NCBI GenBank assembly: GCA_021739625.1 | Contig: JAIPBJ010000014.1 | Location: forward strand, 1-46,526 | Direction of reading: 5' to 3' | From: Flavobacteriales bacterium | Lineage (GTDB): Bacteria > Bacteroidota > Bacteroidia > UBA10329 | DNA: 46,526 nucleotides | In this document: positions 34,901 to 42,363 of the stretch, one piece after another | Position numbering within the stretch: the stretch's first letter is position 1 | How the letters are laid out: each line of letters starts with the position of its first letter | Made by a program: the position numbers and the translations under genes | The notes under the pieces: generated by a model | Told to the model about the DNA's origin: nothing | What the model saw: the letters and a program-made list of their open reading frames with translations, nothing else | The model's database searches: none

Positions 34901-36364
34901 GGCGTCATCTTGGTTCAGGTAATAGACGTTGTTGGCTGGGAAATACTTCACCCCGTGCCGCTTTGCGAAACCGATCAACACCTGATTGAGCTTGCGCTCC
35001 TCGGGCAGGCCGTGGTCGATGAGTTCCACGTAGAAATCGTCCCCGAACTGCTCCTTCCACCAGAGGAACGCCTCCTCGGCCTGTTTCTCGCCCACGTTGA
35101 GGATGAGGTTCGGCACCTCGCCTCCGAGGCCGCCCGTTGTGGCGATCAGCCCCTCCTTATATTGCAGCAGCACCTCGCGGTCGATGCGCGCCACATAGTA
35201 GAACCCTTCCGAGAATGAGACGGAACTCAGCTTCGCGAGGTTGTGATACGCGGCCTTGTCCTTGGCGAGCAGCACGGTCTGGTGGCCGTTGTGCTGGCGG
35301 GTGCGGTCATGGCGGTCGTCTGTCAGGTAGAACTCGCAGCCCACCACGCCCTTGAACTCTTCGCGCTCCACACCGATGGCCTCGCCCGCCTCGATCCTGG
35401 CGTTTTCAGAGCGGATGCGCCCATTGACAGCCTCGACCGCATCCACAAAATGGTAGATGCCGTACATGTTGGCGTGGTCGGTGACCGCCACGCCCGGCAT
35501 GCCCAGCTTGAACGCCTGTTCCACCAATGCCTTCACCTGAATGGTGCTCTGCAACACGCTGAACTGCGTGTGGCAGTGCAGATGCGCAAAAGCATGGGCG
35601 GTTTCAGGTTTAACGTTTAATGTTTCAGGTTGGGGCGTTCCCTTATCCTCCGTCCCCCGCCCCTCGTCCCTCCCTTTCTTACTGTCCGCCACCTGGGTCC
35701 CTACCTCCACATCCTCGGCCTTGAACGGCTCGGGATTGGCCAGCGCGAACTGCCTGAACGCCTCTTCTGTCATACCCGCCTTGGCCTGTGGGATCACCCC
35801 GATGCGGATCATCTCCAGAAAACAGCGTGATGTGGCCGCCACGTCTGCCGCAGCGTTGTGCGCCTCATCGAACGCCTCGTTGAACAGCTTGATGTGCAGC
35901 TCCGTGAGCTTCGGCCACTTGAACTTGCCGCCCTTGCCGCCCGGGATGGCGCAGAAGGCCGTGCCGTCCTCCTTGGTGTCGATGGCCCGCATGGCCGTCA
36001 CAGGCTCGGTGTCCTGCAACCGCAGATATTCCGCGCCCATGATGTTGATGTCGAATTCGATGTTGTGCCCCGCGATGAACGCGGCCTTCTGCATCACCAG
36101 GCTGAATCCGTCCAGCACATCCTGCAACGGGATGCCCTCGGCCAGTGCCTTGGCAGTGCTGATGCCGTGTATCTTCTCGCTGTTGAATGGGATGTCGAAC
36201 CCATCAGGCCGCACGATGACGTTGCCAGCCTCAAGCAGCCTGCCCTCCGTATCGTGGAGCTGCCACGCGAGCTGCACCAGCCTCGGCCAGTTGTCCGCGT
36301 CTGTCAGCGGGGCGTTGTAGTTCTTGGGGAGGCCCGTGGTCTCGGTATCGAAAATGAGGTACAT
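31976..36364 (-). CDS. dnaE: DNA polymerase III alpha subunit with fused N-terminal 3'-5' exonuclease
   Basis: The product has 1462 residues. Residues 1-190 are a DnaQ-type DEDDh exonuclease: Asp6 and Glu8 in FDTETTG, Asp105 in HNIEFD, and His169 with Asp174 in HNAAAD. A low-complexity linker (about 195-257) follows. Then come the PHP domain (HLHCHTQFSV at 261-270, VAVTDHANMYGIYHF), the C-family polymerase palm with the metal-binding PDIDIDF motif, the fingers, and a C-terminal OB fold (FAGIVTGVQHRMSKNGNPFG, then ELEDHEGTLEIRLFGEDY). Such exonuclease-fused DnaE forms are, to my knowledge, common in Flavobacteriia; here they would provide replication and proofreading in one chain. Linker residues about 229-256 are encoded by an intergenic-type repeat. 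The minus-strand box TATTTTCG at 36550-36557 could be the promoter, with a leader of about 180 bases. Confidence 0.96.
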   Translation of the reverse strand: MYLIFDTETTGLPKNYNAPLTDADNWPRLVQLAWQLHDTEGRLLEAGNVIVRPDGFDIPFNSEKIHGISTAKALAEGIPLQDVLDGFSLVMQKAAFIAGHNIEFDINIMGAEYLRLQDTEPVTAMRAIDTKEDGTAFCAIPGGKGGKFKWPKLTELHIKLFNEAFDEAHNAAADVAATSRCFLEMIRIGVIPQAKAGMTEEAFRQFALANPEPFKAEDVEVGTQVADSKKGRDEGRGTEDKGTPQPETLNVKPETAHAFAHLHCHTQFSVLQSTIQVKALVEQAFKLGMPGVAVTDHANMYGIYHFVDAVEAVNGRIRSENARIEAGEAIGVEREEFKGVVGCEFYLTDDRHDRTRQHNGHQTVLLAKDKAAYHNLAKLSSVSFSEGFYYVARIDREVLLQYKEGLIATTGGLGGEVPNLILNVGEKQAEEAFLWWKEQFGDDFYVELIDHGLPEERKLNQVLIGFAKRHGVKYFPANNVYYLNQDDAKAQKILQCVKEGVRINEPSRGLEYIDRQFPNDQFYFRDQKEMKALFAEVPEAFATITEIMGKVENFKLKQDVLLPKFDIPEEFLEAAGAERGSKQGEMAYLTHLAYEGAKKRYTEITDEIRERIDFELGVIDFTGYPGYFLIVQDFCAEARNMGVSVGPGRGSAAGSVVAYCIGITNVDPIKYDLLFERFLNPDRVSLPDIDIDFDDEGRGKVIDWVVKKYGKNQVAQIITYGSMAAKSAIRDTARVMNLPLSDADRIAKLIPDLITLAQIFSSDEKKLKEVLNGDGEKLQMIAELKKLAEGNDTMAQVIQQARVLEGSLRNTGVHACGVIITPSDITGHVPVTTAKDSDLSLTQFDNSVVENAGLLKMDFLGLKTLSIIKDAILLVKQRHNIDIDPDTIPLDDAKTYELYQKGHTNGTFQFESAGMQKHLRNLMPDKFGDLIAMNALYRPGPIEYIPDFIARKLGREPVVYDLPEMEGYLAETYGITVYQEQVMLLSQKLADFTKGMADKLRKAMGKKIRKDLDELKPKFLKGAMEKGHPQDKLEKIWTDWEAFAQYAFNKSHSTCYSVVAYHTGYLKSNYPAEYMASVLTHNMNDLKKVTFFMDECRRMGVPVLGPDINESRYKFAVNAKGEVRFGLGAVKGVGEGAVEAIVNEREANGPYISIFDLSKRIDLRAANKKALESLAVAGAFDSFAGSHRAMYFHNDGTTTFLEKAIKYGQSHQESINSAQVSLFGDESSVQLAEPTAPVCEPWGNIQALKAEREVVGVYISGHPLDEHKLAIATWCNSNLTHVQTPEAQNIPTEWKFAGIVTGVQHRMSKNGNPFGIFELEDHEGTLEIRLFGEDYTKWREFFSDGFFLYVRAVWKERWRGKDDARPPEKELKMVGIELLPSLMDKKVQGITIDLPLSEVLPQQVAELETLFSAHPGPCKVAFRITDQEGDRVILRSRSVTVKPDQELIYGIQEQMGYKVGLK
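35601..35677. repeat. Intergenic-type repeat translated in frame within the dnaE linker
   Basis: On the plus strand GTTTCAGG occurs at 35601-35608 and 35622-35629 around TTTAACGTTTAA. It is followed by the C-rich run 35651-35677, whose complement contains GGGACGAGGGGCGGGGGACG. In DnaE this reads as KKGRDEGRGTEDKG then TPQPETLNVKPET. Such words are typical of dispersed intergenic repeats and not of a polymerase. An inverted relative lies at 36381. Confidence 0.7.
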
Positions 36365-36380
36365 GGCTGGAATGTGATTT

Positions 36381-36438
36381 GGGACGAGGGACGGGTGACG
36401 AGGGGTTACGAATTACGAATGGGTACGAATATGCGAAT
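36381..36438. repeat. G-rich repeat plus TACGAAT repeats upstream of dnaE
   Basis: GGGACGAGGGACGGGTGACG (36381-36400) matches the complement of the dnaE linker repeat at 18 of 20 positions. It is followed by TACGAAT at 36407, 36414 and 36424 and the variant TGCGAAT at 36432. Confidence 0.75.
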
Positions 36439-36610
36439 GGTGGCTGCTTGTGGCGTGCGGCTAAAAGCTTGAGGCTATATGCAACAGGCTTATCCTGAGC
36501 GCAATTGCTCGTTGAGAATCGGCCATTGATAACTGAAAAGTGGGACTGACGAAAATAGGGGATGAGGGAGGTGGATGGGGCGGGTGTTGATAAGTTTGGA
36601 GTGAACCTGC

Positions 36611-36618
36611 TACTTTTG
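36611..36618 (+). promoter_or_regulatory. Bacteroidota -7 box (TACTTTTG)
   Basis: This is a perfect TAnnTTTG box with TTG 21 bases upstream (36587-36589). The leader to the ATG at 36679 is about 55 bases. Confidence 0.6.
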
Positions 36619-36678
36619 ACAGGACAGTCAGTTAAAGCTACAGCTGTTGGATTTCACAACCTTTAGAACGATGACAAG

Positions 36679-37359
36679 ATGAATGAACCCCAGCCTTTCA
36701 CCCCGGATTTCCTACAGTTCTATCGCGAACTGGCCGCGAACAACGACCGCGACTGGTTCCAAGCGAACAGGAAGCGCTATGAGGAGAGCGTGAGACTCCC
36801 GTTCGAGACGTTCGTGGGCGGACTGATCGTGCGCATGAATGCGGCCGATCCCGCCATCGACATTCAACCCAAGGATGCCATATTCCGCATCAACCGCGAT
36901 GTGCGTTTCAGCAAGGACAAGGCGCCTTACAAGCTATGCAGTTCGGCAGTCATTGGAAGAGGAGGAAAGAAGGACACCGTGTCGCCCGGCATCTACATTG
37001 AGCTGGGCCCAGAGAAACTGGCCGTGTATGGAGGGGTCTATATGCCCGACAAGCATCAATTGGCCGCTATCAGAAATCACATTGCGGGCAACCTGAAGAA
37101 ATTTGCGGACCTGTTGGACGAGAAAGGATTCAGATCGACCTACGGCACACTTCGCGGAGAGCAGAACAAGATCCTGCCCAACGAACTGAAACAGGCGGCC
37201 GAACAGCAGCCGTTGCTTTACAACAAGGCCTTCTATTTCTATGCTCACCTGCCAGCCGAGGAGGTGATCAGGCCCGGTCTATCGGATAAAGTGATGGCGG
37301 TGAGAGAGGCAGGCGTGCCGATGTCATCTTTTCTGTTCGAGCCATTGAGCGGACGATGA
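36679..37359 (+). CDS. DUF2461 domain-containing protein
   Basis: The product has 226 residues, the usual length for this family. Diagnostic stretches are FLQFYRELAANNDRDWFQAN near the N-terminus, the central FRINRDVRFSKDKAPYKL, and GIYIELGPEKLAVYGGVYMP, together with a C-terminal LLYNKAFYFYAHLPAEEV. The protein is cytoplasmic, with no signal peptide. The biochemical role of the family is not established to my knowledge. It has its own promoter box and is followed after 69 bases by the PhoD-like gene, which carries a separate box, so the two need not be co-transcribed. Confidence 0.9.
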   Translation: MNEPQPFTPDFLQFYRELAANNDRDWFQANRKRYEESVRLPFETFVGGLIVRMNAADPAIDIQPKDAIFRINRDVRFSKDKAPYKLCSSAVIGRGGKKDTVSPGIYIELGPEKLAVYGGVYMPDKHQLAAIRNHIAGNLKKFADLLDEKGFRSTYGTLRGEQNKILPNELKQAAEQQPLLYNKAFYFYAHLPAEEVIRPGLSDKVMAVREAGVPMSSFLFEPLSGR

Positions 37360-37428
37360 ACATTAACCATTCGGTAAACCGCCATCATCATACGAATGCC
37401 TTACTTTGAGCCACTTAAACCTTTGACC

Positions 37429-39225
37429 ATGAAAAAATCGTTACTCCTTTCATTTGCTTTTCTCCTGAATCTGGGAGCACACGCCCAGTTCGATCCCGGC
37501 ATGGCCCCGTTCCATCATGGTGTGGCATCGGGCGATGCGCTGGCCGACCGCGTCATCATTTGGACCCGCGTTACGCCCAGCGACCCCAACGACAGCTATG
37601 AGGTGGAATGGCAGGTGGCCTCGGACGAATCCTTTTCCAATGTGGTTGCCAATGGTTCTGAGCTCACGGACGGAAGCGTGGATTTCACAGTGAAGGTGGA
37701 CGCGACAGGCCTTGCAGCCAACACTGGATACTGGTATCGTTTCAGTATGGAGGGATCACAGTCCATTGTTGGAAGGACGCACACTGCGCCTGATGCACAG
37801 GTGGAAAGCCTGCGGTTCGCAGTGGCCTCGTGCCAGAAGTTCGATGCCGGGGCCTTTTACAACGCATACAGTCATCTGGCAGAACGTACCGACATTGACG
37901 CAGTTATCTTTCTCGGAGATTACATCTACGAAAGCGGTGGAACAACCACCGGCACCGGAACGGTCATCGAACCTGCCCATGAGATCCTCTCGTTGGAAGA
38001 TTACCGCCAGCGATACGCGTCCTACCGATTGGACAGCAACCTGCGCAAGGTGCATCAGCAATGGCCTTTCTACTCAGTTTGGGACGACCACGAGACGGCA
38101 AATGACGCATGGTCCGGTGGAGCGGGCAATCACGACCCTGCTACCGAAGGGCCTTGGGCCGACCGCAAGGCCAACGGGCAGCAGGCCTATTTCGAATGGT
38201 TGCCCATCCGCCCAACTGCTCCCGACAGCTATAGCATCTATCGCACAATTCCCATGGGTCCGCTCATGGACCTCATCATGATTGACACCCGCCTGGAGGG
38301 TCGCGATGAGCAAGTGGCCCTCACCAGCCCGGACATTGACGATGCCAGCCGTACCATCCTCGGCAGTGCTCAGAAACAGTGGTTCAAAGATCAGCTGTCC
38401 ACCTCCACAGCCCAATGGAAGATCATAGGAAATCAAGTGATGTTCGCGCCATTGGAGCTGCCGGCCATCCCCATCATCTTCCCCAATGGGGGCATTCTCA
38501 ATGCCGACCAATGGGACGGCTACCGAGCCGACCGCAGAGAAATCATTGAACACCTTTATGACAACAGTATTGACAACGCTGTTATTCTCACGGGTGACAT
38601 CCACACTTCATGGGGCAACGACATCCCTCACCCCGACATGAACTATGACCCGAACACCGGACAGGGTTCGGTAGCCGTGGAATTTGTCACCACGTCCATC
38701 ACTTCGGGCAATTCACCTGTAACGGTCGGCAGCAGTATCGTCAGTTCGGCCAACCCGCACATCAAGTATATAGATCTGGCCCAGAAGGGCTATGTGGTGC
38801 TCGATGTGAATCAGCAGCGCGTCAAGGGCAGCTGGTTCTATGTGTCGTCCATCACCGAATCCACATTCACCGTCAGCGAGACCGATGCCCTTGTCACCAT
38901 CAGCGGGCAGAATTTCCTGAGACCTGAGAGCACCCTCTCTGCCGATGACCTCACGCCTGTGCCGTCCTCATTGAGGCTCAAACTTCACCCCAATCCCACC
39001 GATGGCCTTATCAACATGGGCATCAGCACAGCCATGGACGACATGCTGTTCTATGAAGTGTATGACGTGATGGGCCGACAGCTGACCACCTCAGTGATCG
39101 GACAGTTGGGCGCAGGCGAGCATCAGGTCTCCGCAGATCTGACCGCCAATCCTGCCGGGCTTTACATGATCCGTGTGCTGAATGGGCATGGCGAGGCGGT
39201 GACGGGGCTTTTCCTGAAAGATTGA
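37429..39225 (+). CDS. PhoD-like alkaline phosphatase/phosphodiesterase, T9SS cargo
   Basis: The product has 598 residues from MKKSLLLSFAFLLNLGAHAQ, a clear signal peptide. The N-terminal PhoD domain includes FHHGVASGDALADRVIIWTR and a fibronectin-like beta region. The metallophosphoesterase core carries ASCQKFDAGAFYNAYSHL, FLGDYIYESGG, WDDHETANDAW and LTGDIHTSW, the metal-binding Asp/His set of the PhoD family. The last about 80 residues (LHPNPTDGLINMG, then NPAGLYMIRVLNGHG) are a T9SS type A sorting domain. The enzyme would release phosphate from esters at the cell surface. The frame is open 11 codons upstream (MPYFEPLKPLT), but that start lies within the promoter-like TTACTTTGAG (37401-37410). 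No Pho-box-like motif was recognised. Confidence 0.93.
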   Translation: MKKSLLLSFAFLLNLGAHAQFDPGMAPFHHGVASGDALADRVIIWTRVTPSDPNDSYEVEWQVASDESFSNVVANGSELTDGSVDFTVKVDATGLAANTGYWYRFSMEGSQSIVGRTHTAPDAQVESLRFAVASCQKFDAGAFYNAYSHLAERTDIDAVIFLGDYIYESGGTTTGTGTVIEPAHEILSLEDYRQRYASYRLDSNLRKVHQQWPFYSVWDDHETANDAWSGGAGNHDPATEGPWADRKANGQQAYFEWLPIRPTAPDSYSIYRTIPMGPLMDLIMIDTRLEGRDEQVALTSPDIDDASRTILGSAQKQWFKDQLSTSTAQWKIIGNQVMFAPLELPAIPIIFPNGGILNADQWDGYRADRREIIEHLYDNSIDNAVILTGDIHTSWGNDIPHPDMNYDPNTGQGSVAVEFVTTSITSGNSPVTVGSSIVSSANPHIKYIDLAQKGYVVLDVNQQRVKGSWFYVSSITESTFTVSETDALVTISGQNFLRPESTLSADDLTPVPSSLRLKLHPNPTDGLINMGISTAMDDMLFYEVYDVMGRQLTTSVIGQLGAGEHQVSADLTANPAGLYMIRVLNGHGEAVTGLFLKD

Positions 39226-39389
39226 ACGTGACCCTGTGCAGGTGACCCTCATTTGAGATAGGGCACAACCGCTGGCCTGGCGAAGGGAAAGTCCCCGAAG
39301 AATGCAACAGTCGCCCTGCTGATGGAAGGCGATATTTGCAGACCGGTGAGGAGGTGTCTTGCCGGAATACCTGTTTTCCTAAAAGCCAA

Positions 39390-42056
39390 ATGAAAAGGGT
39401 CAGCAATCTATTCAATTGGGCCGTCACAGGCTTCCTTGTCTTTTGTGTGCACAGTGCGGATGCGCAATGGTCATACCATGTGGCACCTTATGGGCGGCAG
39501 ATGAACGATGTGGTGACCTTCGACCCGCTGTTGGTGACCATGGTAGGAGGCAACGAGACCAATGATGCCCTACAGTCTGCCTTCAGCACTTCACCGACCT
39601 TCCCCTTCTGGGAGATGCATCTGGACATTTTCGGTGATTGGCTACATGCCATGAGCTACCCCAATCCGCAGTTGGGCTATGTGTCCGGATACAACGGCAC
39701 CATCAGAAAGACCACTGACGGTGGTGCCAACTGGACTTCGCTCACGGTTCCCGGCAGCGTTGCCGGCCGGCATTTGCTCGGCATCGATTTTCTGACCTCC
39801 GAGACAGGCTTCTCAGTCGGTGGAAATTTTGACCAAGAGCCTTGGCAGACCATTCTCAAAACCGCGAATGGTGGATCGGATTGGGAGGTGCAGATCGATC
39901 AGCCCGGACCAACGCTTCAGGACGTGTCGTTCGCAAACAGCGTGTTGGGTGTTGCTGTCGGTGCTGCTGGCACTGTACTTCGCACCGAGGACGGTGGAGC
40001 GGTTTGGAGCACGGTGAGCCTTCCGGCAGAGGTTGCCAGCAGGGATTTTTACGGTGTGGTGATGCTCAACGCCTCGGTCGGACTCATTGTGGGCGGCAGA
40101 CTGTCCAACGATTCCATTCAGACCATTCTTAAGACTATTGACGGAGGTCTCAATTGGGAGACTTTGAGAGATGTTCCCGGCCCTATGCTGCGCGATGTGT
40201 GCTTTGCATCTTCTTCTACCGCATATACTGTAGGGAACAGGGGAGTGATGATGCGGTCGACCGATGCCGGAGGCCAATGGCAGCCCGTGGTCATAGATGC
40301 GGAGGTCAATGACACCACCGATCTGAACGCTGTTCATTTCATGAATACCGATTTCGGCACCGCAGTTGGCAGAATGGGCAAGGTGCTCCGCTATGAGAGC
40401 CCAGTGACAACAGCACCAATGGCCCAGACAGGAATCGCATCTGAACTCACAGGCCATTCTGCCCGACTGAACGGTAGAATAGACCCTATCGGCTCGGTCA
40501 GTACGGTCACTTTCGAGTATGGACCCACATCAGCACTCGGAACCGCAGTGACTGCCACCCCGGGCAGTGTGTTCGGCAACGGCTGGCAGGAGGTCTGGGC
40601 CGACATAGAGGGATTGACCGGGGTCGGGCTCCATTATTTCAGGGTGACTGCCGAGAACAGTTCTGGAACCGTCACAGGGGCGGTCAGACCTTTCTATGTG
40701 GGTCTTCCCGAGATTCCCAATTGGGATTTTGAACTTTGGGACACCCTATACACAGAACGACCATCCATCTGGGCTGCTGGAGGCATCACCACCAAGGTGG
40801 TCTCCTATGACGGGTCTTGGGCCAATGAGCTGAGTACACAGGTCACAGGGGAGGCAAGGGACGAGGGTGGATTTGTGGTGCACGGGGTTGTGGAGAATCT
40901 TGGCCAGTTCCACCCCACAATCGCCTTCGCATACCGACCAGACACGCTGGTGGCACATCTGCGCTACCAGATTGAACCCAATGACACGGCCCTGGTGCTG
41001 GTTGCACTCAACCATCAGGCACAGAACATTGCCTTCAATGCCTTTCCGTTGACGGGGAGCAGTGGCGGAGAATTCGTGGAGCACAGGTTCGCATTGGAAT
41101 ACTCCAGCCCCGAGACCCCGGACTCGTTACTTATTGGTGTGGTCAACACCAATGCTTTGGCAGATACCGTTTTCGCAAACAGTGTCCTCGCGGTGGACAA
41201 CATGTACTTTCTTGGAACCGACCTCGTGATACCCAATGCTGATTTCGAGCAATGGGACATGAGAGAGCGGGAGAAGGCCATAGGCTGGGACACAAGCGAG
41301 GAGCACAGGCAGGATGTGACCATGCACGCGCACAAGACCACCGACAGCCAATCGGGCAGCCACGCATTGAGGATGGTCAACGAAATGCCAGGGAGTTGGC
41401 GGGGCACGGTGAGCGTCCAGACCACCACCTTACACCCGTTCCAATTGTTCCCGTCCTTCCCTGTCTCTGCCCACTACACTTCGTTCAACGGCTACATCCA
41501 TTACATGCCTGAGGGGCCTGACACGCTTCATGTCAACACCTACCTGTTTCAGGAAGGACAGTTGGTCGCGCATGCCACCGTATCCATAGTGGAGGGCACG
41601 GGAGACTATGTGCCCTTCTCCATCAACATTGTCTATCAGACTCAGGGAGCCATGCCTGACAGTGCCTCCATCATGTTTCATTTCACCGACACGGTAACAA
41701 GGGGAAGCGTGGCATTGATCGACAATCTTGGCTTTGACGGTTTCAGGAAGAGCGGGGAGGATATCGTTGTGGATGCCGAGCATGCGACCGGACCTTCTGC
41801 CACCGGTGTCCATGTATATCCCAATCCCGTGAGCGACTTCCTGCATATTGAGATTCCAGAAGCTACGAAGGGGCCTGTCAGACTGGAACTGATGGATATG
41901 CAGGGGAGGCTGATGTCCGCAAAAACCTATGATGCGGTGGAGGGCAACCATGCCACTTTGGACGTGAGCAGCGTCATCAATGGTTTTTATCTCCTTCGGA
42001 TGAATTCAAGTGCCATGGGATGGAATGCGACTGTGAAGGTGATGGTGGCGCGATAG
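39390..42056 (+). CDS. Ycf48-type beta-propeller surface protein, T9SS cargo
   Basis: The product has 888 residues. A signal peptide ends at SADAQ (about 26). Residues about 30-350 form a propeller of Ycf48/BNR-like repeats, each with a [KR]T-DGG--W core: RKTTDGGANW, LKTANGGSDW, LRTEDGGAVW, LKTIDGGLNW and RSTDAGGQW. A fibronectin-like domain (about 355-450) follows (SARLNGRIDP, then FRVTAENSSGT). Two tandem modules begin IPNWDFELWDT and IPNADFEQWDM; they look like duplicated carbohydrate-binding-type jelly rolls. The C-terminus (VHVYPNPVSDFLHIEIPE, then NGFYLLRM) is a T9SS type A sorting domain. In plants and cyanobacteria Ycf48 helps photosystem II assembly. Here only the fold is shared, and a surface binding role is inferred. 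Promoter-like GATATTTG lies near 39331. Confidence 0.88.
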   Translation: MKRVSNLFNWAVTGFLVFCVHSADAQWSYHVAPYGRQMNDVVTFDPLLVTMVGGNETNDALQSAFSTSPTFPFWEMHLDIFGDWLHAMSYPNPQLGYVSGYNGTIRKTTDGGANWTSLTVPGSVAGRHLLGIDFLTSETGFSVGGNFDQEPWQTILKTANGGSDWEVQIDQPGPTLQDVSFANSVLGVAVGAAGTVLRTEDGGAVWSTVSLPAEVASRDFYGVVMLNASVGLIVGGRLSNDSIQTILKTIDGGLNWETLRDVPGPMLRDVCFASSSTAYTVGNRGVMMRSTDAGGQWQPVVIDAEVNDTTDLNAVHFMNTDFGTAVGRMGKVLRYESPVTTAPMAQTGIASELTGHSARLNGRIDPIGSVSTVTFEYGPTSALGTAVTATPGSVFGNGWQEVWADIEGLTGVGLHYFRVTAENSSGTVTGAVRPFYVGLPEIPNWDFELWDTLYTERPSIWAAGGITTKVVSYDGSWANELSTQVTGEARDEGGFVVHGVVENLGQFHPTIAFAYRPDTLVAHLRYQIEPNDTALVLVALNHQAQNIAFNAFPLTGSSGGEFVEHRFALEYSSPETPDSLLIGVVNTNALADTVFANSVLAVDNMYFLGTDLVIPNADFEQWDMREREKAIGWDTSEEHRQDVTMHAHKTTDSQSGSHALRMVNEMPGSWRGTVSVQTTTLHPFQLFPSFPVSAHYTSFNGYIHYMPEGPDTLHVNTYLFQEGQLVAHATVSIVEGTGDYVPFSINIVYQTQGAMPDSASIMFHFTDTVTRGSVALIDNLGFDGFRKSGEDIVVDAEHATGPSATGVHVYPNPVSDFLHIEIPEATKGPVRLELMDMQGRLMSAKTYDAVEGNHATLDVSSVINGFYLLRMNSSAMGWNATVKVMVAR

Positions 42057-42363
42057 GTCTTCCGATTGTGATATGGATCGTTTTTCTTTTGATTGATTCT
42101 TTTGTTATCGTAGCAGCGATCATTAAATAATGACCTGCATCAGCTCTGCGGAATATCTTGTCGATGCGTGCGAAATGCTGGTGGAGCGGCCTATTTTATG
42201 ATGGTCTGCTGCTGCCTGATCAGGTATTCGCAACGAATATGGATACACATTCAGCGAATCTGAAAATTATATTTCCGTGAAAGTAGGTTGCATTTGGGCG
42301 ATGCAGTGTGTTCGGGAATCATTGTCCTGATGTACTTTCGCGGCCAATGTCCTGTTTCTCAGA
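42057..42363. other. Intergenic region before the giant surface protein
   Basis: A T-rich stretch (42087-42113) follows the upstream stop. Apart from the promoter box at the right end, no gene or strong repeat was seen. Confidence 0.5.
42333..42340 (+). promoter_or_regulatory. Bacteroidota -7 box (TACTTTCG)
   Basis: This near-consensus TAnnTTTG box is 23 bases before the ATG at 42364 and followed by GCGGCC, as in front of several other genes here. Confidence 0.5.

Larger units (their letters stand above)
36365..36678. other. Divergent intergenic region between dnaE and the DUF2461 gene
   Basis: It contains the G-rich and TACGAAT repeats (36381-36438), the putative dnaE box TATTTTCG (36550-36557, minus) and the box TACTTTTG (36611-36618, plus). 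No gene was seen. Confidence 0.6.

Noticed and set aside
32123-35218. Long plus-strand open frames opposite dnaE (for example 32123-33412 and 33881-35218)
   Set aside because: They are GC-rich shadow frames of dnaE with no recognisable domain and a Leu/His/Val-rich composition caused by the antisense codons.
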